Assembly: GCF_022539665.2 (NCBI RefSeq) | Contig: NC_081339.1 | Location: 9,049,367 to 9,113,366 of the forward strand | Length of the DNA: 64,000 nt | Origin: Daphnia carinata | Taxonomy: Eukaryota > Arthropoda > Branchiopoda > Diplostraca > Daphniidae | Direction of reading: 5' to 3' | In this document: positions 46,216 through 55,795 of the stretch, piece by piece | How the letters are laid out: every line of letters starts with the position of its first letter | Numbering within the stretch: the stretch's first letter is position 1 | Program-made: the position numbers and the translations under genes | The notes under the pieces: model-generated | What the model saw: the letters and a program-made list of their open reading frames with translations, nothing else | Database searches by the model: none | What the model was told of the DNA's origin: nothing

Positions 46216-48431
46216 TTATTGTCTTCTGCGGGTACATCGTCGACTGGGAGGCGTAATTGGGGAATCATCGTCTGCTGACAGGTGACGGGGTACGTTAACG
46301 ATACGGCGTGAGCGACTGGTTACAGGCGTTATTTCGGCTGAAGGATCATGATCATTGTCGGCTGGCTCGACTGTAGGAGAAGCGTGGTTAATTGCAGGCG
46401 CTCTAAGAGTTCCAGCCAAGAATCGCCTTCTGGGTTGAATTGTTACCCTTTCAGTCGAGTCGGCTTGATTTTGTGTAATCAGCTGAAAATATAATTCAAC
46501 GTCATTAAGATAAATTATAAGTTACAAATTAAATGCGAACTTACGTCTGGCTCAGTTAAATGCCTTGATTTTTTTAGAAAATCCCGCATAGAGATGGAAC
46601 CCTCAATAAAATCCTTTTCGTTTTTTGATATGAAGTCATTCCGTTTTCGCTGCGAAAGGGGTTGTCTTCTGATTGTTCGTAGATTTTCTGACTCGGCTAG
46701 GTAATCACGAGCTTTAGAATCCTCTGCTTCCTTGATAAAATCTGAAAAATATGAATTGTTTAAATTGTCTTTCAGAATTGGACATATTAAATGCATTTCA
46801 AAATATGATAACGCCCACACTTACAGATGAAATCCCAAACATTAAGATGGGATTTTCCCATGCGGTCATTCAGCCACCGGTGCCACGATTCCACCAAATT
46901 ATTGGTCCGGTTCACCAGGCCAAAAACACTGAAAACTTGCGGAGAAATTTCAACAATCCAGTAGCTAAGGAAATAGTTGTTCAGTTGCTTTATTCCTGCC
47001 TGAATAGCTGCACTTTCACGGCGGAGAACATCATGATAGTAGGCTTTTATATTCTGTTGTAAAAAAAAAGTGTAAAAATTTTGAAATTTCAATTTAAAAT
47101 GTCAGGCACTTACTTGATAACCGGCCAAAATTTCATCCGACGGCAAAAGCGCTAGCGCGATAAGCTCCTTTACGTATTTCCCTATAACAGCGCGGTTCTT
47201 ATAGGCACACTGAAGGCCATACTTTTGTATCCTTCTCCATATAGCCTGAATAAAATTTGATTAATTAAAGTGCTTGCAAAATATTCAAAAGATAAATATA
47301 CCTGAGAGTAGTGAAAGAAGCAACCAACATGTTGACTTCCATGAAATGCGGCCGCCATCGAACCTTGAATTGCTGCCTCATAATCAGACATAATGAGATC
47401 AACCGAAATGTAGCGCTCAGGATGAAGCTCATCAAAAATATCGATGACTTTCTCTAGCACAGCATCATAAAGGATGCGTGATTTTCTAGTCATTAGAATG
47501 TACGCAAATGGGAATGCCTAATGAAAAACTTTGGTAAAATATCAGTTTACAGCTTAATTTTTTAATAGTTATTTACCAAATGACCCCTTGTGATGTGGAT
47601 AGTGAAGAGCTGTTTGAATAATGCGGGGACTGTTTGGAAAGTTGCGTCAGCTTGAAGTTCGGTCGCTTCACTAAGTTCCGGCAGTAGCGTCGGTGATAAA
47701 AAGACCAATGCCTCTCCCTCAACCGTCTTCACCAGGCCTCTAAAAAATCTTCCACCACCAAAGGCATCCCTTTACAAGAAAATAGATATTGAAATTTTCT
47801 TAATAGTACTAATTTTTGGCATTACCTATAGTCCTGATACTCTTCAATCAATCCAGCTATTTCTTCTACGGTCTTGGGTAATTTTGGTTGCCTTCTCCTT
47901 TTTGATCGCTGCATCCGACGCTGCATTGCATCACCATACCCAATGTTAACTCCAGCATTTCTTTAATAAAAAATTGAATGATTAACATTTAATGATTTCC
48001 TCAATGAAGATGGACTTACTCTCTCCGAACGGCGTCAAACACAATCCGTGGTTTACGGCGATCCACAGCAGCAGCATCAGCACATGCGTTGACTACACGA
48101 AGCAACTGCTGTTCTTCCAGCTCGGGTGGATGATTATGCTTAGCATCACCGTGTTTGCTGAAAATAGCATCTTCAAGTCCCGACTTAACTCTCGCCTTGC
48201 ACCCCCCCTGAAGTTTCTTATGGTACTTGCAGTGATATATGTTGTGCGTGGATCTGAAAAATTAATTTATTTAAGAATTACTGCTCAACTATGCTTGAAT
48301 ACAAAATCAAAATCTTACGTTTTCTTCTGTAGATGGTAAATAAATCCTTTCTCGGAGTTGTAACGGGTACCACTGTATTTAACTCCTTTAACGGGTTCAA
48401 CCATAGGGAACTCGTCTTCTTCGTAAGACAT
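46216..48431 (-). CDS. MULE-type transposase with FLYWCH zinc finger, nine exons, intact
   Basis: Minus-strand exons 48431-48319, 48253-48020, 47960-47826, 47769-47577, 47517-47302, 47245-47114, 47053-46825, 46741-46545 and 46482-46216, all GT-AG with consistent phase, give 571 residues without a stop. Residues 1-75 form a FLYWCH-like finger: GVKYSGTRYNSEKGFIYHL, then YHCKYHKKLQGGC and a HNHPP end (CxC...HxH spacing). The transposase core follows: LQADATFQTVPALFKQLFTI with the first catalytic Asp of the MULE triad, LIMSDYEAAIQGSM with the second Asp, HVGCFFHYSQ (the MULE C...H signature), and RTNNLVESWHRWLND with the downstream Glu/His box. The tail is basic (SRRCTRRRQ). In this family the protein cuts and moves the element. 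Introns are 50-65 nt. No terminal repeats or target duplication were found, so it could also be a captured or domesticated gene. Confidence 0.7.
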
Positions 48432-49344
48432 TTTTAAAATTAAAAGAGTAGAAATATTAATCAGAGATGCGCAAGATGTGCTAGAGAAGAATGAATTGAC
48501 ATTTGTGACTTCCTACTTCCTATATATAGGTTTATTCGAAAAGGTTACAAAAATTACATAAGTCGGAAACCAATAAGAGTCAAAGAAGGAGAAAGGATGC
48601 AAAAGCAAAAAAACGGCTGGAACACACAAGGTAGGTAACTACAAACAAGCCTGTTTGCTGTGACATCCCCAAGGGAGCTGTGAGATATCCGAAGCGCGAT
48701 CAAACGCATTACCCGACGCGCGATCAAACGCATGACCCGACGCGCGGATTGTTTATTTTACTTTTATTTTACTTACCTTTTACTTTCCATTTATTACTAA
48801 GTTTAAAGTACCAGCACTGTAAGAGCAACATTTTGTCATACAACTGCTTAATAATTGAGGGCAAGGAACTAGATGACCATGTTCTTCCTCTCATTTCAAA
48901 GCAATGTAAATAAAAAAAATTCATTTAATTATTTTATAGTTGTTGAATGCATTTCGCTATCTAAATATTTGGTTTAACAAATTTCTTCACACTGATACAC
49001 CATGCACTTGGGTCCAGTCTTTAAGAAAGCAGAGAAATAAAGAAACATTAAAGACTAAAACCTGCATTGCAGCGCCTCTGGTGACCAAGTGTGAACTACA
49101 CTTTCCGTCCAAAATCTCAGAACGGAGTTAACTTCAAGGGATAGGGAGGGATATTGAGAAAAATTATTGTTCAAAAAATAACATTAAATCTATATTAAGT
49201 AAGGAATGCTATATCTTTTGGGAAAAAAGAATTTTTTTAACTCAACTATTTAAGTATTTTATTTAAAATTTTGAAAAACCTCGTCTTAGCATTACGCTTA
49301 TGGGGGAAAAACCGGGTGTGCCTATTTCGTGAACGAGGACCTAC
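48432..49344. other. 5' flank of the MULE gene; no other gene
   Basis: No exon is supported. At 48690-48745 the unit GCGCGATCAAACGCATTACCCGAC occurs twice with a partial third copy. The right end is the insertion site of the BEL element. Confidence 0.35.
48690..48748. repeat. Short tandem repeat, 24-bp unit
   Basis: Two near-perfect copies of a unit beginning GCGCGATCAAACGCAT and ending ACCCGAC, plus a GCGCGGATTG remnant. Confidence 0.6.
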
Positions 49345-50473
49345 TGTCGGAAAATCCGACGTCCAACACTGTCCAAGGGGACGGTGAAGAGATAGACGAG
49401 TAGAAGCGGAGATGCGGGGCACTCGGAACCAGAGAGTCGGTTGCCGGGGTAAGTCCATCGTGAGGCGGGAACTAACCAAGAAGTTCCCGGTGACGGTACG
49501 AGAAAGACCGGTAGACGGTAATAGATGGAATGTAAGCGGGACTTGATGCTATAAGTCCCGACGATAGAAGTTGGAGACGCTTGACTATAATATTGAAATA
49601 ACCGTACGTAGTTTACAGCTATGTAGGGCGGTCTCTGTCGAGCAAAGGCAGAAATGAATATTAAAGACGCCCGCTCTGGAGCCAGTTTTAGCCCAGAGGG
49701 AAGAGGTTGGTGCCGGAGGAGTAACCGACAGAGGGTCGGCCAAGGAGAGTTGGAGGTGGGAGGTCAGCGGCAGTTCCTGAGGCTGAAAAGGGTGACGGAA
49801 CAACGGTGACATCTACTCCAGCGTTGATATTCATGTTCGTGCTATTATATATATCAGTCAACGGTGTTTTGTAAATTGAGTATATAAAGGCCGGTTTTGG
49901 CCGAGTATAATACACACGAGTTTCACCGAAGCCCCCGGAGTCGGCTCTTCATTTTCTGCTGGTAATTACTATCACGTTCCGCTTGTTATCACTTGTGTTG
50001 CTGCCCGTCGCAACTGGCCATCAAACTTCTGCCCGGCCGCGATAAGCTGCTTCTGCCCGTCAGCCCTCTTCATTCTGCCCGGCTCATTTTCTCGACGGCT
50101 ACAACGAAGCTGCTTTTGCAACCGCTCTCATCCAGATTAGATCCTGTTTTTGCCGTCGCTTCACTTGGAGATCCGTCCGACCCGGGGGCACTCGACGCCA
50201 AGGATCACAAGTAATCTAGCGTTTGTTATTCGTGTCCGTCATATTGGCCGCGCCCTGTCTCGGCATCGTTTTTGAGGTCGTTGGCCTCCAGAACAGTTGT
50301 CGGGCGTCATTGCGGCCCAGTCCGCCAAGTCATAGTAGCACGGTGCCCCCACCGGCTGCCCAGACGTACCGCGGCTATTGCCTTGGGTTTCAGAGGACCC
50401 AGTACCACTACTTTACGCTGAGCCGGCAGACTCCGGCATTTGAGAATCGCCCGGCCAAGGGGCATATCTCAAA
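49345..50473 (+). repeat. 5' LTR of the BEL element
   Basis: 1129 bp, TGTCGG...CTCAAA. Contains a TATA box TATATAAAGG at 49881 followed by GAGTATAATACACACGAG, probably the promoter of the genomic RNA. Confidence 0.9.
49881..49890 (+). promoter_or_regulatory. TATA box in the BEL 5' LTR
   Basis: TATATAAAGG, repeated in the 3' LTR at 57637-57646. Transcription would begin about 30 bp downstream, near the ACACACGAGTTTCACC segment. Confidence 0.6.
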
Positions 50474-51241
50474 TTGGTCCTTCGAACAAAAAAAAAAATA
50501 ATAACAGAAACGTCCGTACATTCCATAACAGTGTCGGACAGCATACATCAGCAGCACCAGCAGGCGGTGTACGCAAGATTCCAACAACTCCTAGACTCAG
50601 AGGCTCGTGCTTACGAACTCTGGAAAGAGTTAGAACAGACCATCCCGAAAGGTGTGTTCAGGAGACTTCGCATCCCGGAGCCGTTCCCTGAACAACGTGC
50701 CAAGAGATCCGTGGAGAAAAAGAGTCGGCCAAACCCTTACACGCGACCGACCGCTCCGACTTTGGACTCGCCAGCCCAGTTCTTAAACGAACAGGAGAGG
50801 GAACAGCTAGCTGCCCTCACCAAAGTTAAGGAGTCACACTCCTCGGCAATAGCAGCGGCACAAAAGGCAGCAGAACGAGCCGAGGAACACGCCAGATTCC
50901 TGCTGGAGACAAGTAAGCTGAGACGCGATAAGGAAGAGCTTCAGAGAAGGGAGCAGTTATTGGAAAGAGCGCGCGGTGTCAAAGAGTTGCCGCCCGCCAC
51001 ATTTCAAGTACCGGTCCCTCCACCGACCCCCACGGTGCTGAGCCAAGAAATAAGTGACCTCGCCGCTGGACCTTCAAAAGAGCCAGCGAAAAAAGCGAGG
51101 TCCACATCAGGGATACCAAAAAGTTGGAAGAAATCTTCACCCGAAGAAAGGCTGAGCAGGCAACTATCTAAGCGACTGGCAAAAACAGGGATAGCTTCAT
51201 CCTCCGAGGACGAAATCCTTAAGTCCCCAGTGCTTGTTTAA
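50474..51241 (+). CDS. Extra open frame before gag-pol of the BEL element, no ATG
   Basis: A frame open from 50444 to the TAA at 51239-51241 (255 codons after 50474) contains no Met codon. The product is charged and helical: FQQLLDSEARAYELWKELEQ, EQREQLAALTKVKES, AQKAAERAEEHARFLLETSK and REQLLERARGV suggest a coiled coil; the C-terminus is Ser/Lys-rich with LSRQLSKRLAKTG. I find no enzyme motif. It starts within the primer-binding region and stops 100 nt before gag-pol. AATAAA at 51275, about 18 nt before an A-run, looks like a polyadenylation signal, so the ORF could be a captured transcript or a small separate product made by splicing from a start elsewhere or at a non-AUG codon. Codon use looks like that of gag-pol. 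Confidence 0.45.
   Translation: MVLRTKKKIITETSVHSITVSDSIHQQHQQAVYARFQQLLDSEARAYELWKELEQTIPKGVFRRLRIPEPFPEQRAKRSVEKKSRPNPYTRPTAPTLDSPAQFLNEQEREQLAALTKVKESHSSAIAAAQKAAERAEEHARFLLETSKLRRDKEELQRREQLLERARGVKELPPATFQVPVPPPTPTVLSQEISDLAAGPSKEPAKKARSTSGIPKSWKKSSPEERLSRQLSKRLAKTGIASSSEDEILKSPVLV
50475..50488 (+). promoter_or_regulatory. BEL primer binding site
   Basis: TGGTCCTTCGAACA starts 1 nt after the LTR end. TGG pairs with tRNA CCA and TTCGAA is the complement of a T-loop-type sequence. An A12 run follows. Confidence 0.65.
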
Positions 51242-51274
51242 TATTTGTTGTACTGTTATAATTTGTTATCAGGA

Positions 51275-51341
51275 ATAAAACTATCTCTACTACTATCAAA
51301 AAAAAAAAAAAAACTCTATCACTATCAAAAAAAAAAAAAAA
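51275..51341 (+). promoter_or_regulatory. AATAAA and two poly(A) tracts directly before the gag-pol ATG
   Basis: AATAAAACTATC is followed by a run of about 15 A, then CTCTATCACTATC and a second run of about 16 A that ends in the ATG of gag-pol. CTATC-A(n) thus occurs twice as a tandem unit. It may be a poly(A) leader, a slippage site, or a trace of a reverse-transcribed mRNA tail. Confidence 0.5.
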
Positions 51342-54300
51342 ATGTCAGTTCCGTCAAGGAGAACGAGACAAGCGGTCACGGACCCAGAGGAGACGACTAT
51401 CGACGAAAGATTGTCGATCGTCGAGGAGAAAGTAGAAAAAATATACAAGGCAGGCGACGGGTATCACTCTATGCTACACAAGAGAGTGGAGGTCGCGGAG
51501 AAAACAATCGAAAAGTTTATAACAGACATGGGAATAAAAATGAAGGCAATAGAGAAAAAGATAAAAGACATGGAGGATTTAGAGGGAAGATTGGCGGCAA
51601 TATCAGAATTGGTGAAAGAAATAGACGGGAGAAGTAATAAAGCGTTGAACTCTGCAGCGAAATTAATCGAGCAAGCGAAAGAAAGCTTTTCGATGAAGGA
51701 ACAAATCCCGGAGATCGTGGAGGGAGTGAGAGCAGAAATAAGGTCAATCGTGGAGAGAACGATAGAAGACAGCCTGCCCGGCCTAGAGGATAGTCCGATA
51801 AGACGACAAGAGCCTTTACGGGCTTCGTCAAGGGCTGACTCCCCACTAGGGACGCGGGAAGAGTTACTTGAGGATCGGGCTCTGATAAAAAGGGAACTGA
51901 AAGACAGTATTGCGTTGGCGGAAGCCGACGCTGAGAGTAGACAGAAATACATAGACAAGGCCGAAGCTCGGTGGGTGGCCATCGTAGCGTTGAACGAAAA
52001 GCTTGCCGCAGTCTCTACGGCAGCCGAGAAGGCGAGTGACAGAGAAACAGAGGATAAACTGAGAGAAAGAATGAAAAAATTAAGAGAGAAATACAAAAAG
52101 TGCGAGACTCAATCGCCAGTAACCAGAACGGCGCTACCTCTACCGACGTTTAACGGAGAGATCACAGCGTGGAAAGGATGGAGAGCGATGTGGACGGCGT
52201 ATGACGCCGATCCAAGATTGACAGAGGCGGAAAAATTCCAATACCTGCGGACAAGCCTGAAAGGTAAGGCCGCGGAATTGATATCGCATATACACTTTGA
52301 TGAGAACCAATATCAGGAAGCAATGCTGAAATTGGAAAAGAGATTCGGGGACACAGAAAAATTAAAAGCCCACTACGTAAACGAACTGAAAAGTCTCGTG
52401 GCCGTAAGACTGGGAGACTCAGCAACGATCAGCCAGTTGAAGAGAATCTTTGACGGATTGACAAATGCAAGAGCCGCCCTGACGAGTCTAAAAGTGGATA
52501 TGGGCGGCTATGGAGAATACATCGCGGGGGACGTGTTGAAGGCACTGCCTAAAGCCTTAACCTCGAGATGGTGGAGAGACAAATGGTTCGATGAGGATCA
52601 ACCGACATTAAAAGCCATTCTCAAAGAGCTTGATCGAGAGATAAGGCTAAGAGAGATGGAGGAAGATCCCGTGAGCCAGCCGCAGAGCCCGAGAAGGGAG
52701 CCTCAAGAGAGGGGAGGTAGGATGACACCCTGTTGTTTTTGTCAGCAGAATCACATACACCACAGGTGTATGGTAAATACCCCGCAATTCAGACGAACGC
52801 TCTGCGAGCGAGAGAACCGTTGTTTGAAATGCCTCGGCAGATCGCATCGGACGGAACACTGCGTAGCCAGGGTCCCGTGTAGGAATTGCGGGAGTATAGA
52901 CCATAGCCCAGCGCTGTGCCTGTCAAGACAGAGACAATACGGGCCAGTCAGATCACAGTCCCCGCAAAGGCCGATGAACAGATCGGTAACGATAGATACC
53001 AACGTGAATTGTGCGCAGGCAACCTCGATCGGACTGCCCACGTTCACGGCGGTATTACAAGGAAAAAATAACAGAAAAATAAAAGTGCTAGGCCTGATAG
53101 ACTCGGGGAGCGAGAAAACGTTCATCCGACAGAGTCTGATCAGACGATTAAAAGCGGACGAAGAAGATGAAGGAGAGATAAGAGTGAACACGTTTGGGTC
53201 AGACCAAGCGGAAAGATCAGTGCTAAAGACCTATAGCATATGGATGATTCCCGAAAGACAGGGAAAAATAAAAATTAAAGCTACGGCGATAAAATATGTG
53301 GCGAAAGCAACCCCTAAGGTCCGGTCAAAATTAGTGGAGATTTTGACGGAACAGGGGGAGAAGGTCGCGGACGAAAGACATTTGAGGGCAGACAATAAAA
53401 CAGAGTTTGACATGATAATAGGGTGTGACTATTATTGGCAAATTCTAAAACACCAGACAAAACAGGGTCCAGACGACTCAGTGGCATGTGCCAGTAAGCT
53501 GGGGTGGATCATTTTTGGGGCACCCACAGCAGGAAATCCGAGAGAAGTGTCGGCAAACATTGTTACACAGGCCGACGGAAAGAAAGCGATGGTAGATTTC
53601 AAGGAATTCTGGGCCTTGGAACACATGGGAGTTACGCCCCAAGAGTTAGAGGACCCGGGGTTCCTGAAAAATTATCAGGAGACCATAAAGAAAGATCAGA
53701 CGGGCAGATATGAGATTCTGTTCCCGTTTAAAAATAACAGAAGGTCGATGGAGACCAACAAAAACATAGCTTCGATAAGATTGACGGGGCTGTTGAAGAA
53801 AATGAAACGGGAGGACAGAATGGCCTACCACGAAGTTTTTCAACAGTACCTCGAGAAAGGCTACATAGAGGTAGCGGATAAAAATTACACAGGGGCATGT
53901 ACGTATTTACCGCACAGACCAGTGATAAAAACAGAGGCGGCAACCACCAAGATCAGACCGGTGTTTGACGGCTCGGCCCACCAGCAGAATAGGCCTAGCC
54001 TGAACGATCTGTTGGAAACCGGGCCGAACCTAAACCCGGAGCTCTTGGCGGTGCTGCTCAGATTCAGGCAGAACGAGATAGCGTGGATGGCGGACATCAC
54101 GCAAGCATTCCTACAGATAGGAATACAGAAAGAACACGGACAGATAGTCCGATTCCTATGGATAAAAGACCCGAAAGATGATAACTCGGAATGGATAGAA
54201 TACAGGTGGAAGAGAGTACCTTTTGGACTCTCGAGTAGCCCATTCATCTTACGAGCAGTTATATTAAAATGCTTGGATGAGCATAAAGATGAATACCCAG

Positions 54301-55790
54301 AGCTGGTGGGAAAGCTGGGCGCGCAGTTATACGTGGACGATTGGTTGGGGGGAGCGAGTAGCATTCCCCAAGCAATAGAAGCGATAACACAAGCCCAGAA
54401 AATATTTAGTTCGGCCAAAATGGAGCTTCGAAAGTGGACGACAAACAGCGTGGCACTGAGAGAACAGTTGCACGCGTTACAGTTTCAAAAAGAGGAAATA
54501 ACGATGGGAGACAGTACAGAGAAAGCAGTCAAAGCCCTGGGAGTCACATGGGATCCGGAGACGGACTCATTTCGATTCAAGCCAGAAAAAATAATAGAAG
54601 AGGCCGAAGAGATGAGCAAGAGGCCGACGAAAAGGAAGTTGTTCAGCCTTGCGCTGAAAGTCTTCGACCCGCTGGGATTGATATCGCCGGTAACGGTGGT
54701 AGCGAAGATTATCATGCAGAAGGTCTGGATAGACAAGACAGGCTGGGATGAACCAGTGTCGGCAAGCATAATGCCACACTGGGAGACGTTCATTAAAAGT
54801 TTGTCGGACCTCAGGAACACAAAGCTGGGGCGGTGGACTGGAGAGATCCGTTCACCGAGACTACACTTGTTTTGCGACGCGAGTGACGACGCGTACAGTG
54901 TAGCCGCATATCTGGAGAACGGAGAAGATACAAAGCTGTTATGCAGCAAAACCCGGATAGCACCGGACCCCAAAAAATCAGTGTCGACCCCCAGGCTGGA
55001 GTTGCTCAGTAATCTGCTGGCAGTCAGACTGGGGGAATACATTGAAAAGTCTCTGGGACGGTCGTTTGAGAAAACACTGTGGACGGACTCGGCGATAGCC
55101 TACTGGTGGATGAAAGGCGAATCAGGCCGTTGGAAACAGTTCGTCCACAACCGGGTGACAGAAATCAGGGAGAAGATCGACATAGGGTCGATAAGGCACT
55201 GTCCGGGAGTTCAGAACCCGGCAGATATAGCATCGAGAGGGGCTTCAGTGAGCCAGCTGAACCATAAGAAAGATTGGTGGTCAGGCCCAGAGTGGCTGAA
55301 CAAAAAAGAGAATTGGCCGAAGAATCCAGCCCAAATGGAGCAGGATTGTACAGAAGAAATCAGAAAAGAGGAAAAAATGAAAGAGATAACACAATGTAGT
55401 GTTTCGATGTCAAAAGAAAAAGAGTGGTACGAGAACTATAGTTCGTTGCGTACGATAATCAGAATCTGGGCGACAGTGAAGAGAGCGGTGAAGAGGTTTA
55501 AGGGACAACCGAATCCCGAGACACCGCTGGCGGAAGTGTCGGGTGGCGCCGACAAGAAACAGTTCAACATCCTCGCAGCAGAAGAGGTAGAACAAGCGGA
55601 GTTAGATCTATGGCTAAAGATGCAAAATGACGCATACAAAGATGAAAGAGAAGCCATAAAAGAGAAAAAACCCTGGAAAAATGATAAGTTGAGAAAGCTG
55701 GGATTGGCCTGGGACGAGAGAAACGGGCTAATCAGGTGTTACGGCCGCCAAGAAAACTGGTTGCGGCTTAACGGTAGAGAGAAGCGGTAA
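51342..55790 (+). CDS. gag-pol: BEL/Pao Gag-protease-RT-RNase H polyprotein
   Basis: A single 1482-codon frame. Residues 1-240 are charged and coiled-coil-like (KAIEKKIKDMEDLEGRLAAI). From about 265 comes the Gag domain usual in BEL elements (LPLPTFNGEITAWKGWRAMW, FQYLRTSLKGKAAELI). At about 463-527 there are three Cys/His clusters, including CLKCLGRSHRTEHC and CRNCGSIDHSPALC. An aspartic protease with active site DSGSEKTFI lies near 586. Reverse transcriptase has IRPVFDGSAH, ADITQAFLQIGI, PFGLSSSPFILRAV and the catalytic YVDD near 996. RNase H begins with FCDASDDAYS near 1177 and continues with TPRLELLSNLLA and LWTDSAIAYWW. The frame ends at TAA 55788 just as the integrase begins, a few bases into a GAGAGA run. 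It is otherwise without lesions and is the enzyme set for reverse transcription of the element. Confidence 0.9.
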   Translation: MSVPSRRTRQAVTDPEETTIDERLSIVEEKVEKIYKAGDGYHSMLHKRVEVAEKTIEKFITDMGIKMKAIEKKIKDMEDLEGRLAAISELVKEIDGRSNKALNSAAKLIEQAKESFSMKEQIPEIVEGVRAEIRSIVERTIEDSLPGLEDSPIRRQEPLRASSRADSPLGTREELLEDRALIKRELKDSIALAEADAESRQKYIDKAEARWVAIVALNEKLAAVSTAAEKASDRETEDKLRERMKKLREKYKKCETQSPVTRTALPLPTFNGEITAWKGWRAMWTAYDADPRLTEAEKFQYLRTSLKGKAAELISHIHFDENQYQEAMLKLEKRFGDTEKLKAHYVNELKSLVAVRLGDSATISQLKRIFDGLTNARAALTSLKVDMGGYGEYIAGDVLKALPKALTSRWWRDKWFDEDQPTLKAILKELDREIRLREMEEDPVSQPQSPRREPQERGGRMTPCCFCQQNHIHHRCMVNTPQFRRTLCERENRCLKCLGRSHRTEHCVARVPCRNCGSIDHSPALCLSRQRQYGPVRSQSPQRPMNRSVTIDTNVNCAQATSIGLPTFTAVLQGKNNRKIKVLGLIDSGSEKTFIRQSLIRRLKADEEDEGEIRVNTFGSDQAERSVLKTYSIWMIPERQGKIKIKATAIKYVAKATPKVRSKLVEILTEQGEKVADERHLRADNKTEFDMIIGCDYYWQILKHQTKQGPDDSVACASKLGWIIFGAPTAGNPREVSANIVTQADGKKAMVDFKEFWALEHMGVTPQELEDPGFLKNYQETIKKDQTGRYEILFPFKNNRRSMETNKNIASIRLTGLLKKMKREDRMAYHEVFQQYLEKGYIEVADKNYTGACTYLPHRPVIKTEAATTKIRPVFDGSAHQQNRPSLNDLLETGPNLNPELLAVLLRFRQNEIAWMADITQAFLQIGIQKEHGQIVRFLWIKDPKDDNSEWIEYRWKRVPFGLSSSPFILRAVILKCLDEHKDEYPELVGKLGAQLYVDDWLGGASSIPQAIEAITQAQKIFSSAKMELRKWTTNSVALREQLHALQFQKEEITMGDSTEKAVKALGVTWDPETDSFRFKPEKIIEEAEEMSKRPTKRKLFSLALKVFDPLGLISPVTVVAKIIMQKVWIDKTGWDEPVSASIMPHWETFIKSLSDLRNTKLGRWTGEIRSPRLHLFCDASDDAYSVAAYLENGEDTKLLCSKTRIAPDPKKSVSTPRLELLSNLLAVRLGEYIEKSLGRSFEKTLWTDSAIAYWWMKGESGRWKQFVHNRVTEIREKIDIGSIRHCPGVQNPADIASRGASVSQLNHKKDWWSGPEWLNKKENWPKNPAQMEQDCTEEIRKEEKMKEITQCSVSMSKEKEWYENYSSLRTIIRIWATVKRAVKRFKGQPNPETPLAEVSGGADKKQFNILAAEEVEQAELDLWLKMQNDAYKDEREAIKEKKPWKNDKLRKLGLAWDERNGLIRCYGRQENWLRLNGREKR

Positions 55791-55795
55791 TCCTG

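Noticed and set aside
49688-50501. Open frames on both strands within the BEL LTR, repeated exactly at 57444-58242
   Set aside because: They duplicate because the LTR is duplicated, have no domain and fall on promoter and leader sequence.
51464-52096. 210-codon minus-strand open frame opposite BEL gag
   Set aside because: It is the complement of a purine-rich coding strand, gives a Ser/Leu-rich peptide and has no start context or homologue; a shadow of gag.
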